Source of the DNA: Paenibacillus ottowii
Lineage (GTDB): Bacteria; Bacillota; Bacilli; Paenibacillales; Paenibacillaceae
Direction: 5' to 3'
DNA length: 64,000 bases
Assembly (NCBI RefSeq): GCF_006874425.1
Contig: NZ_VIJZ01000016.1
Location: forward strand, 1 to 64,000
Below, in pieces: positions 8,684-17,100 of the stretch. The notes under the pieces were generated by a model. The model made no database searches, had not been told where the DNA came from, and saw only the letters and a program-made list of their open reading frames with translations. How positions within the stretch are numbered: position 1 is the first letter of the stretch; the number at the start of each line of letters is the position of its first letter. The position numbers were made by a program, and so were the translations under genes.

Positions 8684-9477
8684 TTGCACTGCTGGCCTCG
8701 GTGCTTGGAGTATACCTGATGCTACGGCGCCAGGCTCTCATGGCGGACATGCTATCGCATGTGTCGCTGGCAGGGGTGGCAGCAGGTGCCTATTTAGGCA
8801 TTAACCCGACGATCACCGGATTTGTTGTGGCTGTGATCGGCGCGATTATCGTTGAATATGTTCGCAGGTCTTATAAAACGTATAGTGAGATTTCTGTGGC
8901 TATTATAATGGTAGGGGGTCTCTCGACGGCTGTTATTTTAATGAATCTGAATCAGAGCATCAACAAAGGATTTTCAGCTTATTTGTTTGGCTCGGTAGTA
9001 GCTGTCAATCAGACCGAACTAATGTTGATGATCATTGTGGCTATCATCGGAGGTATTTTCTTTTTCGTGTTCCGGCGCCCTTTGTATCAGATTACCTTTG
9101 ATGAAGAAACGGCAAAGACTAATGGTCTTCCTGTCAAGTCTATCTCATTTGCGTTTAGTATTTTAACAGGGATGATTGTAGCCGCAGCCATGCCGATTGT
9201 TGGTGTGCTGCTTGTCTCCTCGCTAATCGTACTGCCCGCTGCACTGGCGATTCGAATTGCACCAAGCTTCGTGGCAGCTATCTGGATCTCTATGATCACC
9301 GCATTGATCGGCGTATTTATGGGATTATCCGCATCATATGAACTCAGTACACCCCCAGGGGGAACGATTGCTATGGTGCTGTTATTATTCCTGATCATAG
9401 GAGCTAGTATTCAAAAGCTGGTCCGTAAGCTCGGCAAGCAACAGGCTTCCCGACGTAAGAATGCGGCAGGCCAGTGA
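8629..9477 (+). CDS. znuB: Zinc ABC transporter permease ZnuB/AdcB
   Basis: A 282-residue ABC-3 family permease with about eight to nine hydrophobic segments and the family-typical N-terminus MEMLHYDFMQRAF. The loop PIVGVLLVSSLIVLPAA near residue 190 is characteristic of ZnuB/TroC-type metal permeases. The start overlaps the end of znuC by 55 bases; AAGGAAGG lies about ten bases upstream. The C-terminal tail is basic (KLGKQQASRRKN) and cytoplasmic. It forms the channel for zinc delivered by ZnuA. Confidence 0.9.
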   Translation: MEMLHYDFMQRAFCAGGVIALLASVLGVYLMLRRQALMADMLSHVSLAGVAAGAYLGINPTITGFVVAVIGAIIVEYVRRSYKTYSEISVAIIMVGGLSTAVILMNLNQSINKGFSAYLFGSVVAVNQTELMLMIIVAIIGGIFFFVFRRPLYQITFDEETAKTNGLPVKSISFAFSILTGMIVAAAMPIVGVLLVSSLIVLPAALAIRIAPSFVAAIWISMITALIGVFMGLSASYELSTPPGGTIAMVLLLFLIIGASIQKLVRKLGKQQASRRKNAAGQ

Positions 9478-9512
9478 GTGTATAAAAAACTAACACATAA
9501 GGAGCTATGAAT

Positions 9513-10508
9513 ATGAATACATGGTTCAAAAAATCATTTGTATTGTCTGCAGGACTAGCACTTATTTTGGCCGGTTGTGGAGCTAAATCTGATCATGCAG
9601 CCACGAATGCATCCCAAGCCGAATCTAATCCGGCTCAAACAGCGGACAGTGGTAAAAAGCTGAATGTGGTCACTACGTTTTATCCAATGTATGAATTCAC
9701 CAAGCAAGTTGCCGGAGATCATGCTAACGTAACTGCGTTGATTCCTGCGGGTGCTGAGCCACATGACTGGGAGCCAAGCGCCAAAGATATGGCACAGGTT
9801 AAGGATGCTGATGTATTTGTTTATAACGGGATTGTTGAAGGTTGGGCAGAACAGGCTTTGAGTAGTGCATCGAATGACAAGCGTGTAGTCGTGGAAGCAA
9901 GCAAAGGGTTGAACCTGATGGAAGGATCTGCTGAGGAGGAAGGAGAAGAAGCACACGCAGAGGAAGGCCACGATCACGATCATGTGCTGGACCCTCATGT
10001 ATGGCTTGATCCGGTCTTAGCTCAAAAAGAAGTAGAAGCTATAGAAGCAGGGCTGGCAGCAGCCGATCCTGCAAACAAAGCAGACTATGAGAAAAACGCC
10101 AATGCTTATATTGCTAAGCTGAAAGAACTGGATACCGAGTTCAAAACAGGTCTGAAAGATGTAAAACGTAAAGACTTTATTACGCAGCATACTGCTTTTA
10201 GCTATTTGGCTAAGCAATATGGTCTGACCCAAGTACCTATTGCCGGTTTATCTCCAGAACAAGAACCTACACCAGACAAGTTGGCAGGTATCATCAAGTT
10301 TGCTAAAGAAAAGAATGTAAAGACAATTTTCTTTGAAACGTTGGTTGATCCGAAGGTTGCTGAGACCGTAGCTACGGAAATTGGTTCGAAAACGGATGTG
10401 CTGAATCCGCTTGAAGGATTGACAGATGAAGACAAACAGAAGAATCTGGATTACATTGGTGTAATGAAAAACAATCTGGAGGCTTTGAAAAAAGCTCTGA
10501 ATGAATAA
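9513..10508 (+). CDS. znuA: Zinc-binding lipoprotein ZnuA/AdcA
   Basis: A 331-residue cluster A-I solute-binding protein. The signal peptide ends in the lipobox LILAGC. The fold begins with VVTTFYPMYEF; AGAEPHDWEPS carries the first metal-binding His. An acidic His-rich loop (EEAHAEEGHDHDH, about residues 147-159) is typical of zinc rather than manganese binders. The later QHTAFSYLAKQYGL segment carries another ligand. Of two close ATGs, 9513 has the better spacing (eight bases) from AAGGAG. It is the last gene of the znuCBA operon and is followed by a terminator. Confidence 0.92.
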   Translation: MNTWFKKSFVLSAGLALILAGCGAKSDHAATNASQAESNPAQTADSGKKLNVVTTFYPMYEFTKQVAGDHANVTALIPAGAEPHDWEPSAKDMAQVKDADVFVYNGIVEGWAEQALSSASNDKRVVVEASKGLNLMEGSAEEEGEEAHAEEGHDHDHVLDPHVWLDPVLAQKEVEAIEAGLAAADPANKADYEKNANAYIAKLKELDTEFKTGLKDVKRKDFITQHTAFSYLAKQYGLTQVPIAGLSPEQEPTPDKLAGIIKFAKEKNVKTIFFETLVDPKVAETVATEIGSKTDVLNPLEGLTDEDKQKNLDYIGVMKNNLEALKKALNE

Positions 10509-10530
10509 GTATATTTAAACAAATAGTTCG

Positions 10531-10566
10531 AAAAAGACGTTGGCATGATAGCGGCGTCTTTTTTTG
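10531..10566 (+). terminator. Terminator of znuCBA
   Basis: A 9-bp stem AAAAAGACG / CGTCTTTTT with a 15-base loop ends in a T run directly after znuA. Confidence 0.85.
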
Positions 10567-10860
10567 TGTCTGTTTAATGAAATTGTCCCAAGCTTCTTTC
10601 ACCTTTAAATTCACTTGCATAGTGCTAAGGGTTCATGGAAGACCTAGTACTTTGTAATCTTCATGCTATAGAGATGATTTACGTCATTGCGAAACGTTTT
10701 TATTGAAATTAATGCTGTAGTAGCTAGTTTCAAATTTCTTTTATAATTCAATGGTAGCGTTTTTCTTTTTACAGATTCTTTCTATTAATATAACTAGTTT
10801 CTTCACCGATATTGAAGTTTGGACGTGCATATCATAAGACAACGGATTGGAGAGGTTAAC
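10567..10860. other. Gene-free spacer before the CheY-like gene
   Basis: About 290 bases of AT-rich sequence without a plausible ORF. The only structured feature I see is the sigma-D-like promoter listed separately at its right end. Confidence 0.5.
10786..10812 (+). promoter_or_regulatory. Sigma-D-like (motility) promoter
   Basis: TAAT (10786-10789), a 15-base spacer and ACCGATAT (10805-10812) differ by one base in each box from the sigma-D consensus TAAA-N15-GCCGATAT. It is 48 bases before the TTG start of a CheY-like gene, which is the class of gene sigma-D controls. Confidence 0.55.
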
Positions 10861-11223
10861 TTGGCAACAGTCATAATAGTGGATGATTCTTTATTTATGC
10901 GTTCTGTGCTCAAGGATATTCTTATGGATTTAGGTCACTCTGTTATTGCAGAAGCGGAAAATGGGTATGATGCGGTTTTGAAATATGCACATTTTCGCCC
11001 TGATTTAATTACGATGGATATAAATATGCCTAAAATGGATGGACTTGAGGCTGTTAAAAAGATTGTAGAGCTTGATTCTAAAGCCAACATCTTGATGTGT
11101 TCTGCTTTGGGTCAGCAGGAAGCGATTATACAAGCATTTAAGGCAGGTGCAAAAGACTTTATTGTGAAGCCATTTGAGATGGAAAGGGTCGTGAATGCAG
11201 TCACAAAAATGCTGGATAATTAA
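10861..11223 (+). CDS. Stand-alone CheY-like response regulator
   Basis: A 120-residue receiver domain with no output domain. The acid pocket is IVDDS (Asp8-Asp9), the phosphorylation site is Asp53 in TMDINMPKMDG, Ser81 is the switch Ser/Thr position in MCSALGQQ, and Lys103 is the conserved Lys of VKPF. These segments are close to Bacillus CheY. TTG at 10861 was chosen because GGAGAGG lies five bases before it and the protein then begins at the fold. No chemotaxis genes adjoin it, but a sigma-D-like promoter lies just upstream. A role in flagellar switching or another phosphorelay is likely but not shown. Confidence 0.85.
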   Translation: MATVIIVDDSLFMRSVLKDILMDLGHSVIAEAENGYDAVLKYAHFRPDLITMDINMPKMDGLEAVKKIVELDSKANILMCSALGQQEAIIQAFKAGAKDFIVKPFEMERVVNAVTKMLDN

Positions 11224-11307
11224 TGAATCAAGCTTTTAATACATAATTATTGAACATAATGAAGCGGGAGTTCCATGCTTATTTTTACGAATATGGAGAT
11301 GAATAGG

Positions 11308-11796
11308 ATGAGCAATCGAGTATTGTCTCAAAAAGTATTTATAGATGAACTGATCGCTACGATCAAGAGTGGAGGGCTTCTTCCTGTAAATTATGAACAC
11401 CTTGTCAGTGAACAAAGAGAAAAAGTGGATGCTCTTAACAATGAACTCACCGTTCGTATTGAGGCATTAGAGACAGATTTGATCTCTGCTTCGACATTTT
11501 CTATTCCGTTTGCTAATGGTGAAATTATCTTTCTTGCTCGACATATTGTACTCATTGGGGATTATACCGAGGGCTACTTTGTGTTCTATCGAGCAGAAGA
11601 CTGCGAGAATCCAGAGGAATATCAATTTTTAACAAGCTCTTATCAACTTCCTCATATATTGCTCGAACTATCTCATACTTTAAAGGAACATGGTACTAAT
11701 GAGCCGCTTAATATTTTGACTTATTGGAATGGTCCTGTGTATCCGCTGAAAGATTTGAATAAAGAGGATATTAAGCTGTCCACCTATGAATTTTAA
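11308..11796 (+). CDS. Hypothetical protein, apparently cut short by an in-frame stop
   Basis: I do not recognise this protein. It is about 162 residues, acidic, with an amphipathic N-terminal helix region and no signal peptide or membrane segment. ATG 11308 follows GGAG at nine bases; an earlier in-frame ATG at 11275 follows a weaker GGGAG. The reading frame ends at TAA 11794-11796. The same frame then stays open for 43 more codons of natural-looking sequence to another TAA at 11926, followed by a terminator. Either the gene is recently truncated, or the stop is read through. Confidence 0.6.
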   Translation: MSNRVLSQKVFIDELIATIKSGGLLPVNYEHLVSEQREKVDALNNELTVRIEALETDLISASTFSIPFANGEIIFLARHIVLIGDYTEGYFVFYRAEDCENPEEYQFLTSSYQLPHILLELSHTLKEHGTNEPLNILTYWNGPVYPLKDLNKEDIKLSTYEF

Positions 11797-11928
11797 AGCG
11801 AGAAATATAACGGCGATTTATCTAATAAAAATGTTAAAGTCGGAGAAATTGTAGATATGCCGTTCGGGAGAGTATTTAACTTTGCAGATCATGAAGACAA
11901 TTACTTTGCTGTAATGGAAAAAAAGTAA
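11797..11928 (+). other. In-frame downstream remnant of the preceding gene
   Basis: Directly after the TAA at 11794 the frame continues SEKYNGDLSNKNVKVGEIVD and ends NYFAVMEKK-stop at 11926-11928. It has no start codon or ribosome site of its own near its beginning. Its composition matches the upstream gene, and the terminator lies after it rather than after the first stop. Confidence 0.5.
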
Positions 11929-11955
11929 ATAATGAATTTATAGATATGGATATAT

Positions 11956-11997
11956 AAAATCCCTTGAGAGAGCCAACTTCCTCCAGGGGATTTTTTT
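11956..11997 (+). terminator. Rho-independent terminator
   Basis: AAAATCCC / GGGATTTT pair across a 23-base loop and are followed by T residues. Confidence 0.7.
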
Positions 11998-12000
11998 ACA

Positions 12001-12030
12001 TTGATAATCAAACGCATGTTCGCATATAAT
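12001..12030 (+). promoter_or_regulatory. Promoter with overlapping LexA (SOS) box
   Basis: TTGATA (12001-12006), an 18-base spacer and TATAAT (12025-12030) form a good vegetative promoter. Inside the spacer CAAACGCATGTTCG (12009-12022) matches the Gram-positive LexA (DinR) box CGAAC-N4-GTTCG at nine of ten positions. A repressor bound here would block the promoter. The downstream YolD-like gene belongs to a family often in SOS operons. Confidence 0.7.
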
Positions 12031-12060
12031 ACAAACAAACGTTCTGATGAGGAGTGGAAA

Positions 12061-12258
12061 ATGATGCTGGAGAAATATGTGGGGCAGATCGTGGAAATCG
12101 TGTATATGGACCGAAAGGGCAAACTGTCTCATCGCCGGATAGAGGTGCATCGTGTGCAGAATGGTTTGATCCGGGCCACCTGTTTGCAGTCGGGTCAGCC
12201 ACGTGTTTTTCGATTAGATCATGTATTGGCATGGCATCCGGTAACCAGAACAGCATAG
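12061..12258 (+). CDS. Small WYL-like protein, first gene of a probable SOS operon
   Basis: A 65-residue protein. The run GQIVEIVYMDRKGKLSHRRI followed by VQNGLIRATC and RVFRLDHVLAW resembles a minimal WYL fold (SH3-like ligand or nucleic-acid binding) with no HTH part. GAGGAG lies six bases before the ATG pair at 12061/12064. It precedes a YolD-like gene by 13 bases behind a LexA-type promoter. Such WYL-like/YolD pairs often accompany Y-family DNA polymerases, but no polymerase gene is found here. The function is unknown. Confidence 0.7.
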   Translation: MMLEKYVGQIVEIVYMDRKGKLSHRRIEVHRVQNGLIRATCLQSGQPRVFRLDHVLAWHPVTRTA

Positions 12259-12271
12259 GAGGGAACTTACG

Positions 12272-12607
12272 ATGGGGAAAAAGCTTGAAGGAAACGGCAT
12301 ATGGGAAAGTTCGCGTATGATTTTGCCCGAACATCGGGAGGCATATTTAAGACTGATGAAGGAGCAGGGAAGACGCGGCAAGCCAACACTTGACGATCAG
12401 GAGATGCAGCAGATTGAACAGGCCATTGTCGTATCCTACAACGAACGGAAGCCTATTACACTAAGAGTTTTCAATCCGTTTGATGATGAGGAGTTGTGCG
12501 GATTGGTTACAGTGATTAACACAAGTCGGCGAGAAGTAAAGCTATCCCGTGGGGAAGAGGATTTTAGCTGGATTAAGTTGGAGGAAATTATCGAGGCGGA
12601 TATCTAA
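12272..12607 (+). CDS. YolD-like protein
   Basis: A 111-residue protein with the YolD-family opening KLEGNGIWESSRMILPEHRE followed by an acidic helix and a small beta domain. GGAGGG lies seven bases before the ATG. YolD-like proteins are usually encoded next to UvrX/YqjW-type translesion polymerases and are SOS induced; their biochemical role is not known. Here it sits in a two-gene unit with a WYL-like protein behind a LexA-type box, without a polymerase, so it may act with one encoded elsewhere. Confidence 0.85.
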   Translation: MGKKLEGNGIWESSRMILPEHREAYLRLMKEQGRRGKPTLDDQEMQQIEQAIVVSYNERKPITLRVFNPFDDEELCGLVTVINTSRREVKLSRGEEDFSWIKLEEIIEADI

Positions 12608-12652
12608 AACGGTCTGACCAGAGAACATTTTATATGGGTTCAGTCGTTTTTT
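12606..12652 (+). terminator. Terminator after the YolD-like gene
   Basis: Arms beginning AAAACG and ending CGTTTT form an imperfect hairpin with a T run, starting in the yolD-like stop codon region. Confidence 0.55.
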
Positions 12653-12720
12653 ATATTAAGGTTGTGGCTTTGTAGTTCCAGATTTACAATAAAACTGTAA
12701 CTGCAAAGGGGGAGTTCGTT

Positions 12721-13065
12721 TTGAAAATAAGTAAACATAATGCTGAACATTATATATGGGGAGATCAATGTGATGGTTGGCGCTTGGTGAAAAATGATGA
12801 TTTGAGCATTATTCATGAGCGTATGCCGGGAAACACCCATGAAGTCAGACATTATCATCACCATGCGCGCCAATTTTTCTTTATTTTATCAGGTACAGCG
12901 GTACTTGAGGTAGATGGTGAACGAATCCAATTAGGGTCTCAGGAAGGGTGTGAGGTTCCTCCTCTGGTGCCCCATCAAATGTTTAATGAAACGAATGTGG
13001 ATGTTGAATTTTTGGTTATTTCACAGCCTGCCAGCAGAGGCGACCGGGTTCTGACCGAAAACTAA
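12721..13065 (+). CDS. Cupin-domain protein
   Basis: A 114-residue single-domain cupin. Motif 1 is seen as RHYHHHARQFFFILSG, with the His cluster for metal binding; motif 2 is around VPPLVPHQMFN. The start is TTG 12721, with GGGGGAG seven bases before it; no ATG is available near the N-terminus. Small cupins of this type serve as isomerases, dioxygenases or sugar-binding proteins, and the sequence does not say which. It stands alone between two terminators. Confidence 0.82.
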   Translation: MKISKHNAEHYIWGDQCDGWRLVKNDDLSIIHERMPGNTHEVRHYHHHARQFFFILSGTAVLEVDGERIQLGSQEGCEVPPLVPHQMFNETNVDVEFLVISQPASRGDRVLTEN

Positions 13066-13119
13066 TATGAGGGGATAGCCCATCCCAAACGGCATTTTGG
13101 ACAAACAACGTTAGTGTAT

Positions 13120-13168
13120 AAAAAACCAGCCTAGCACATGTAAATCAAGTGCCGGACTGGTTTTTTTC
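13120..13168. terminator. Bidirectional terminator
   Basis: AAAAACCAG / CTGGTTTTT arms with additional pairing (CTAGCAC / GTGCCGG side) and A and T runs on both flanks. It lies between the cupin gene and the convergent broken ANT(6) gene and can serve both. Confidence 0.8.
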
Positions 13169-13169
13169 A

Positions 13170-13833
13170 TCAATAGATATCCGTTGCATCTGCAGGGAGA
13201 GCTTTTACATGATAGAGATAGTTTGTCTCACGTTGATCGTTGAGACTGCCATAGATGTTCATAATCTGCATCCGCAAACGTTTGGATATAGGTCGTCCAA
13301 AGATCAGGCTCAAGGTGCTTCTCCAAATATTTCACCTGCTTACCCGGATCTGCCGTGAAGTCGGTTTGTATACCAATACGCCATTCCAGCATCAAGTGAA
13401 GCATATCTCTTACAGGTCGATCCAACATGAACTTGGCATAGGGAAGCTCATGCCGCCATAGTCCTTTAGCCACATAAGTACTGACCCACCAGAACTCATT
13501 ACAAGCGTCTGCATAAGTTTGGGCAGTTGGAGGAACTGTCTCATAATCTTGAAGAATTGGCGATGGAAAAGGCTTCACCAGACCGTCTTTATCCAAGAGC
13601 AGCACACTTAAGCTGTCTCGGTGCCAATTGGCAATGTTTTCTGTAGGACAGAGCGTAAGATCTATGCGATTTCCATCGGTAAATAACATGAGAAAGGCAA
13701 AGCGATCACGGGATGTCGAAGTAAGTTTCGTATGCTCATCAGGCGTCTGCATAATGATCAATTCTCCAAAGTGGCGAATCCAGCCACGTTCCTGAATAAA
13801 GCTATCCATGGAAGATACTATAGTCGTCTCCAC
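13170..13833 (-). pseudogene. Degenerate aminoglycoside 6-adenylyltransferase (ANT(6)/AadK family)
   Basis: The reading frame 13833-13228 encodes a recognisable ANT(6) core: RGWIRHFGELIIMQTPDE, DGNRIDLTL, VLLLDKDG and CNEFWWVSTYVAKGLWRHEL. The first 50 or so residues, which should hold the nucleotidyltransferase GSR...DYD active site, are absent. At the 3' side the frame ends early after EHLWQS. Shifting frame near 13243-13250 reveals a family-like C-terminal tail, NYLYHVKALPADATDIY, ending at a stop at 13170-13172. About 40 residues normally lying between are missing. So the gene has lost its 5' end, has an internal deletion and a frameshift, and cannot make active enzyme. Confidence 0.78.
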
Positions 13834-13907
13834 AAGCGATATTGAAAGGAAAAAAGCGTAGACAACACAGCAGAAGTAATAATGGCGACCAGCTCAAGAA
13901 TCGTCAA
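13818..13907 (-). CDS. Possible 29-residue hydrophobic peptide
   Basis: A TTG at 13907 with GGAGGT eight bases upstream opens a 29-codon frame. The product begins LTILELVAIITSAVLS, is almost wholly hydrophobic, and ends with basic FQYRLWRRL. That is the shape of a small membrane peptide, including type I toxins. It overlaps the 5' end of the broken ANT(6) gene in another frame. It could equally be a chance frame at the deletion junction. No antisense RNA can be shown. Confidence 0.3.
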   Translation of the reverse strand: MTILELVAIITSAVLSTLFSFQYRLWRRL

Positions 13908-14141
13908 GGAAAACGACCTCCTATAAGTTTTTGTCTGGAAAAGGTATCCTACCCTTACAATAGCCTATACCCAGAAGCCATTCAAGATTCCTACTGAGTT
14001 CATTGAATAAAAGGATAGAATGCAACAGAGAAAGGGTCTTAGCAGTAACCAAGCTTAAAAGAATTGTTCAGAATTTGTTCAGTGACGACATTGTATAATA
14101 CCAAGCAGCAATTATAGATTTATTTCAGTAGGAGGAAAGGT

Positions 14142-17100
14142 ATGCATTTTTGCAAGTCTACTAAACGATTCACATACGCATTGACAGCAGTATCACTAAT
14201 CTTCTCATCGGCCATCTCGGTGACAGATGCTGGTGCAGCACCAATCGCACAACCCAACTTAATCCAAGACGGAACATGGAGCAAGTCTGACACTTGGATG
14301 GATGCTCCAGAGAACTATGTTGGCAGGTCTTCGGACACAACGTTAGGATATTACCGATCAGCGATTCAGTTTAACATGCCTGAGCTGACAGATAAGGTTG
14401 TAGCGAAGGCAACCTTGCGAATTTATATCTCTTCTATTAGCTATAGCTCTAACTTGAATCCTTTTTTGACTGTGTATGGATCGACTGCTGATGTTTGGAG
14501 TAACGGAGTTTTTCCACTGAACCCGATGGATCAGCCTTTGAATACGAAAACAGGCTCAGACCTTCAAGTAGGCTGGGTTGATTTTGATGTTACCCCTTTT
14601 GTACAACAACAGACGGATGATATTGTCTCATTTGCATTGCTCGCCAATGAAGCAGGGAACCCTGGAGACTATTCGGAAATTGCATATTCGGCTGATGACA
14701 ATGGCGTAAATGCTCCCCAGTTGATATTGGAAACAGCAGCCCTGCCCGTTGTATCCAAAATGCCCGAGGTAGCTGCTGTAACCACTGAGGAAGATATTCC
14801 GACATCCAATATAACCATTACACCCAACCCGCAAGATTCAACGGTAGTGACACATTATCAAATTACGAACATTATCGGAGGCAGGCTGTATCATGGCGAT
14901 GGGGTAACGGAGATTCCTGATGGAACTTTTATCACGGCAGCAGAAGCCAGCGATGGCGTGAGGTTTGTGCCTATAGCAAACGCCAACAATACAGCGGGAG
15001 ACACCTTCTCGTTCGATGTAAAGGCGGCTCAGAGTGCGACGGGGGATGGACTAAGCGATGCTACTAGGGCTGTTGTCCATGTTACGGAAGTAAACGATGC
15101 TCCGACAGCTCAAGACCAAACGCTATCCTCCATTTCAGAAGACTCAGGAGAGCGGACCATCCCTTTTACAGAACTGCTTGCGCATGCGTCAGCCGGTCCG
15201 AATGAGAATGGTCAACATTTAACGATATCCTCAGTCAGCAGCATCGCTGGAGGCGCTGTACGATTGGACGGAACCAATGTAGTTTTTACACCTCAGCCGA
15301 ATTTTAATGGAATCGCTGGCTTCTCTTTTACCGTTACAGATGATGGAACATCGAATGGTGCCGCAGTTCCGCTGTCGGTGGTCAAGCAAGCCTCCTTTCC
15401 GGTCAATTCCGTTGCTGATGTCCCTAATGTGACAGACGCTTTGACAGAGGAAGACAAGCAAAGCTTTGATGGACTGATCCTCACTCGTAATCAAGTAGAT
15501 GGATCTGATGTGTCGTACTTTAGAATCTCAAACATCATTGGTGGAACTCTCTATAAAAATGATGGAGTAATGGAAATCGGGGATGGGCAATTCATTTCTG
15601 TAGCGGATGGTGAAGCAGGGCTAAAATTTACGCCCGATCGTTATGCTAACTCTCCGTCAGGTGACCATTTCAGTTTCGACGTACAGTCATCACTAGATGC
15701 GGCGGGAACAGGGATCGGCGAGCCCAACCAAGCTAAAATCACTGTAAGTGAGGTAAACAATAGTCCGATAGCTGTGAATGATACACTGCCATCGTTACCG
15801 GCAAATGCAGGAACACAATCCATCGCTGTTGATGACCTCTTAGCAAACGACACGGCAGGCCCTGTCAATGAGAGCTTACAACATCTGAGCATCGCATCGG
15901 TAGAAAATGCACAAGGTGGCACGGTAGTTCTAGACGGAGCGGTTGTGCTCTTCACTCCGAATTCAGGCTATCAGGGTCCAGCAAGTTTTGATTATACTGT
16001 GATTGATAACGGTACAACGAACGGAGCGTTAGATGAGAAGAGCTCGACGGCTACCGCTTCATTCACTATCAACTCAGTGCCAACGCCAGATCCAGTGCCA
16101 ACGCCAGATCCAGTGCCAACGCCAGATCCAGTGCCAACGCCAGATCCAGTGCCAACACCAGATCCAGTGCCAACGCCAGATCCGGTGCCAACACCAGATC
16201 CAATGCCAACGCCAGATCCGGTACCAACAGATGACAATTACACAGAATTGCGTGCTTCTATTAATAATAGAAAAATGCTAGTAGGGGGTACAGAACGGGC
16301 TACAGCAAGCGTTGTAAAATCAGATTCGTCAGAGATTGATGTCAGTGAAAAAGCAACTTGGACTTCCAGCAATACGAATGTCGCTACGGTTAATCAGGGA
16401 GAGATTAGGGCCCTTTCAGAAGGAAACACGGTAATTTCCGCCACATACAGCGGATATAGCTTTAACGTTCCAATTACAGTAACAGCGGTTGTTGCTCCCG
16501 CACCGTCCGGTAATGCTGGCAGTGATTCCGGTAGTTCCAATGGTGGGGGGTCTGGCCATCGAAAAAGTGACAGGTCTAGCGAAGATTTCAGCAGCAATAC
16601 GGCAACCTTAGAGGCTTCATCTTCACCAGTGACTGTATCTACAGAATCAGTAGCTGTACCTGAAGTACGGGTGACTGAACCAGCCGTTCCCGTGCAAGAC
16701 ATATTCAACAGTAATGTAGTGGTTGCAGACAACAAAGTACTGCAGAATATAAAGTCCAAAGCAGAATCTGCTTTAAATTCTTCTGCTAGTGTTAAACCGT
16801 CGGACCTACAAGGACATTGGGCAGAAAAGACGGTCAACACGTTTTCAAAGCTGGGTATTATAAATGGATATAAGGATGGAAGCTTCAGACCTGATGGTGA
16901 AATTACCCGTGCGGAGTTTTCTGCTATCATCTCTAGAATCTTTGATATTAGTGGTGGAAACCAGCCTGTGGCTTTGAACGATATTGGGAATCACTGGGCG
17001 CAGGATGCCATTACCAAACTGACCGCAGCTGGAGTATTAAACGGCTATAAGGACGGTACATTTAGGCCAGACCAAACGATCGTTCGTCAAGAAATGGCAG

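Noticed and set aside
13228..13833. Functional streptomycin-resistance gene
   Set aside because: Active-site N-terminus missing and C-terminus frameshifted; listed as a pseudogene.
16079..16222. CRISPR or minisatellite unrelated to coding
   Set aside because: It is in frame within the SLH protein and encodes a Pro-rich linker.
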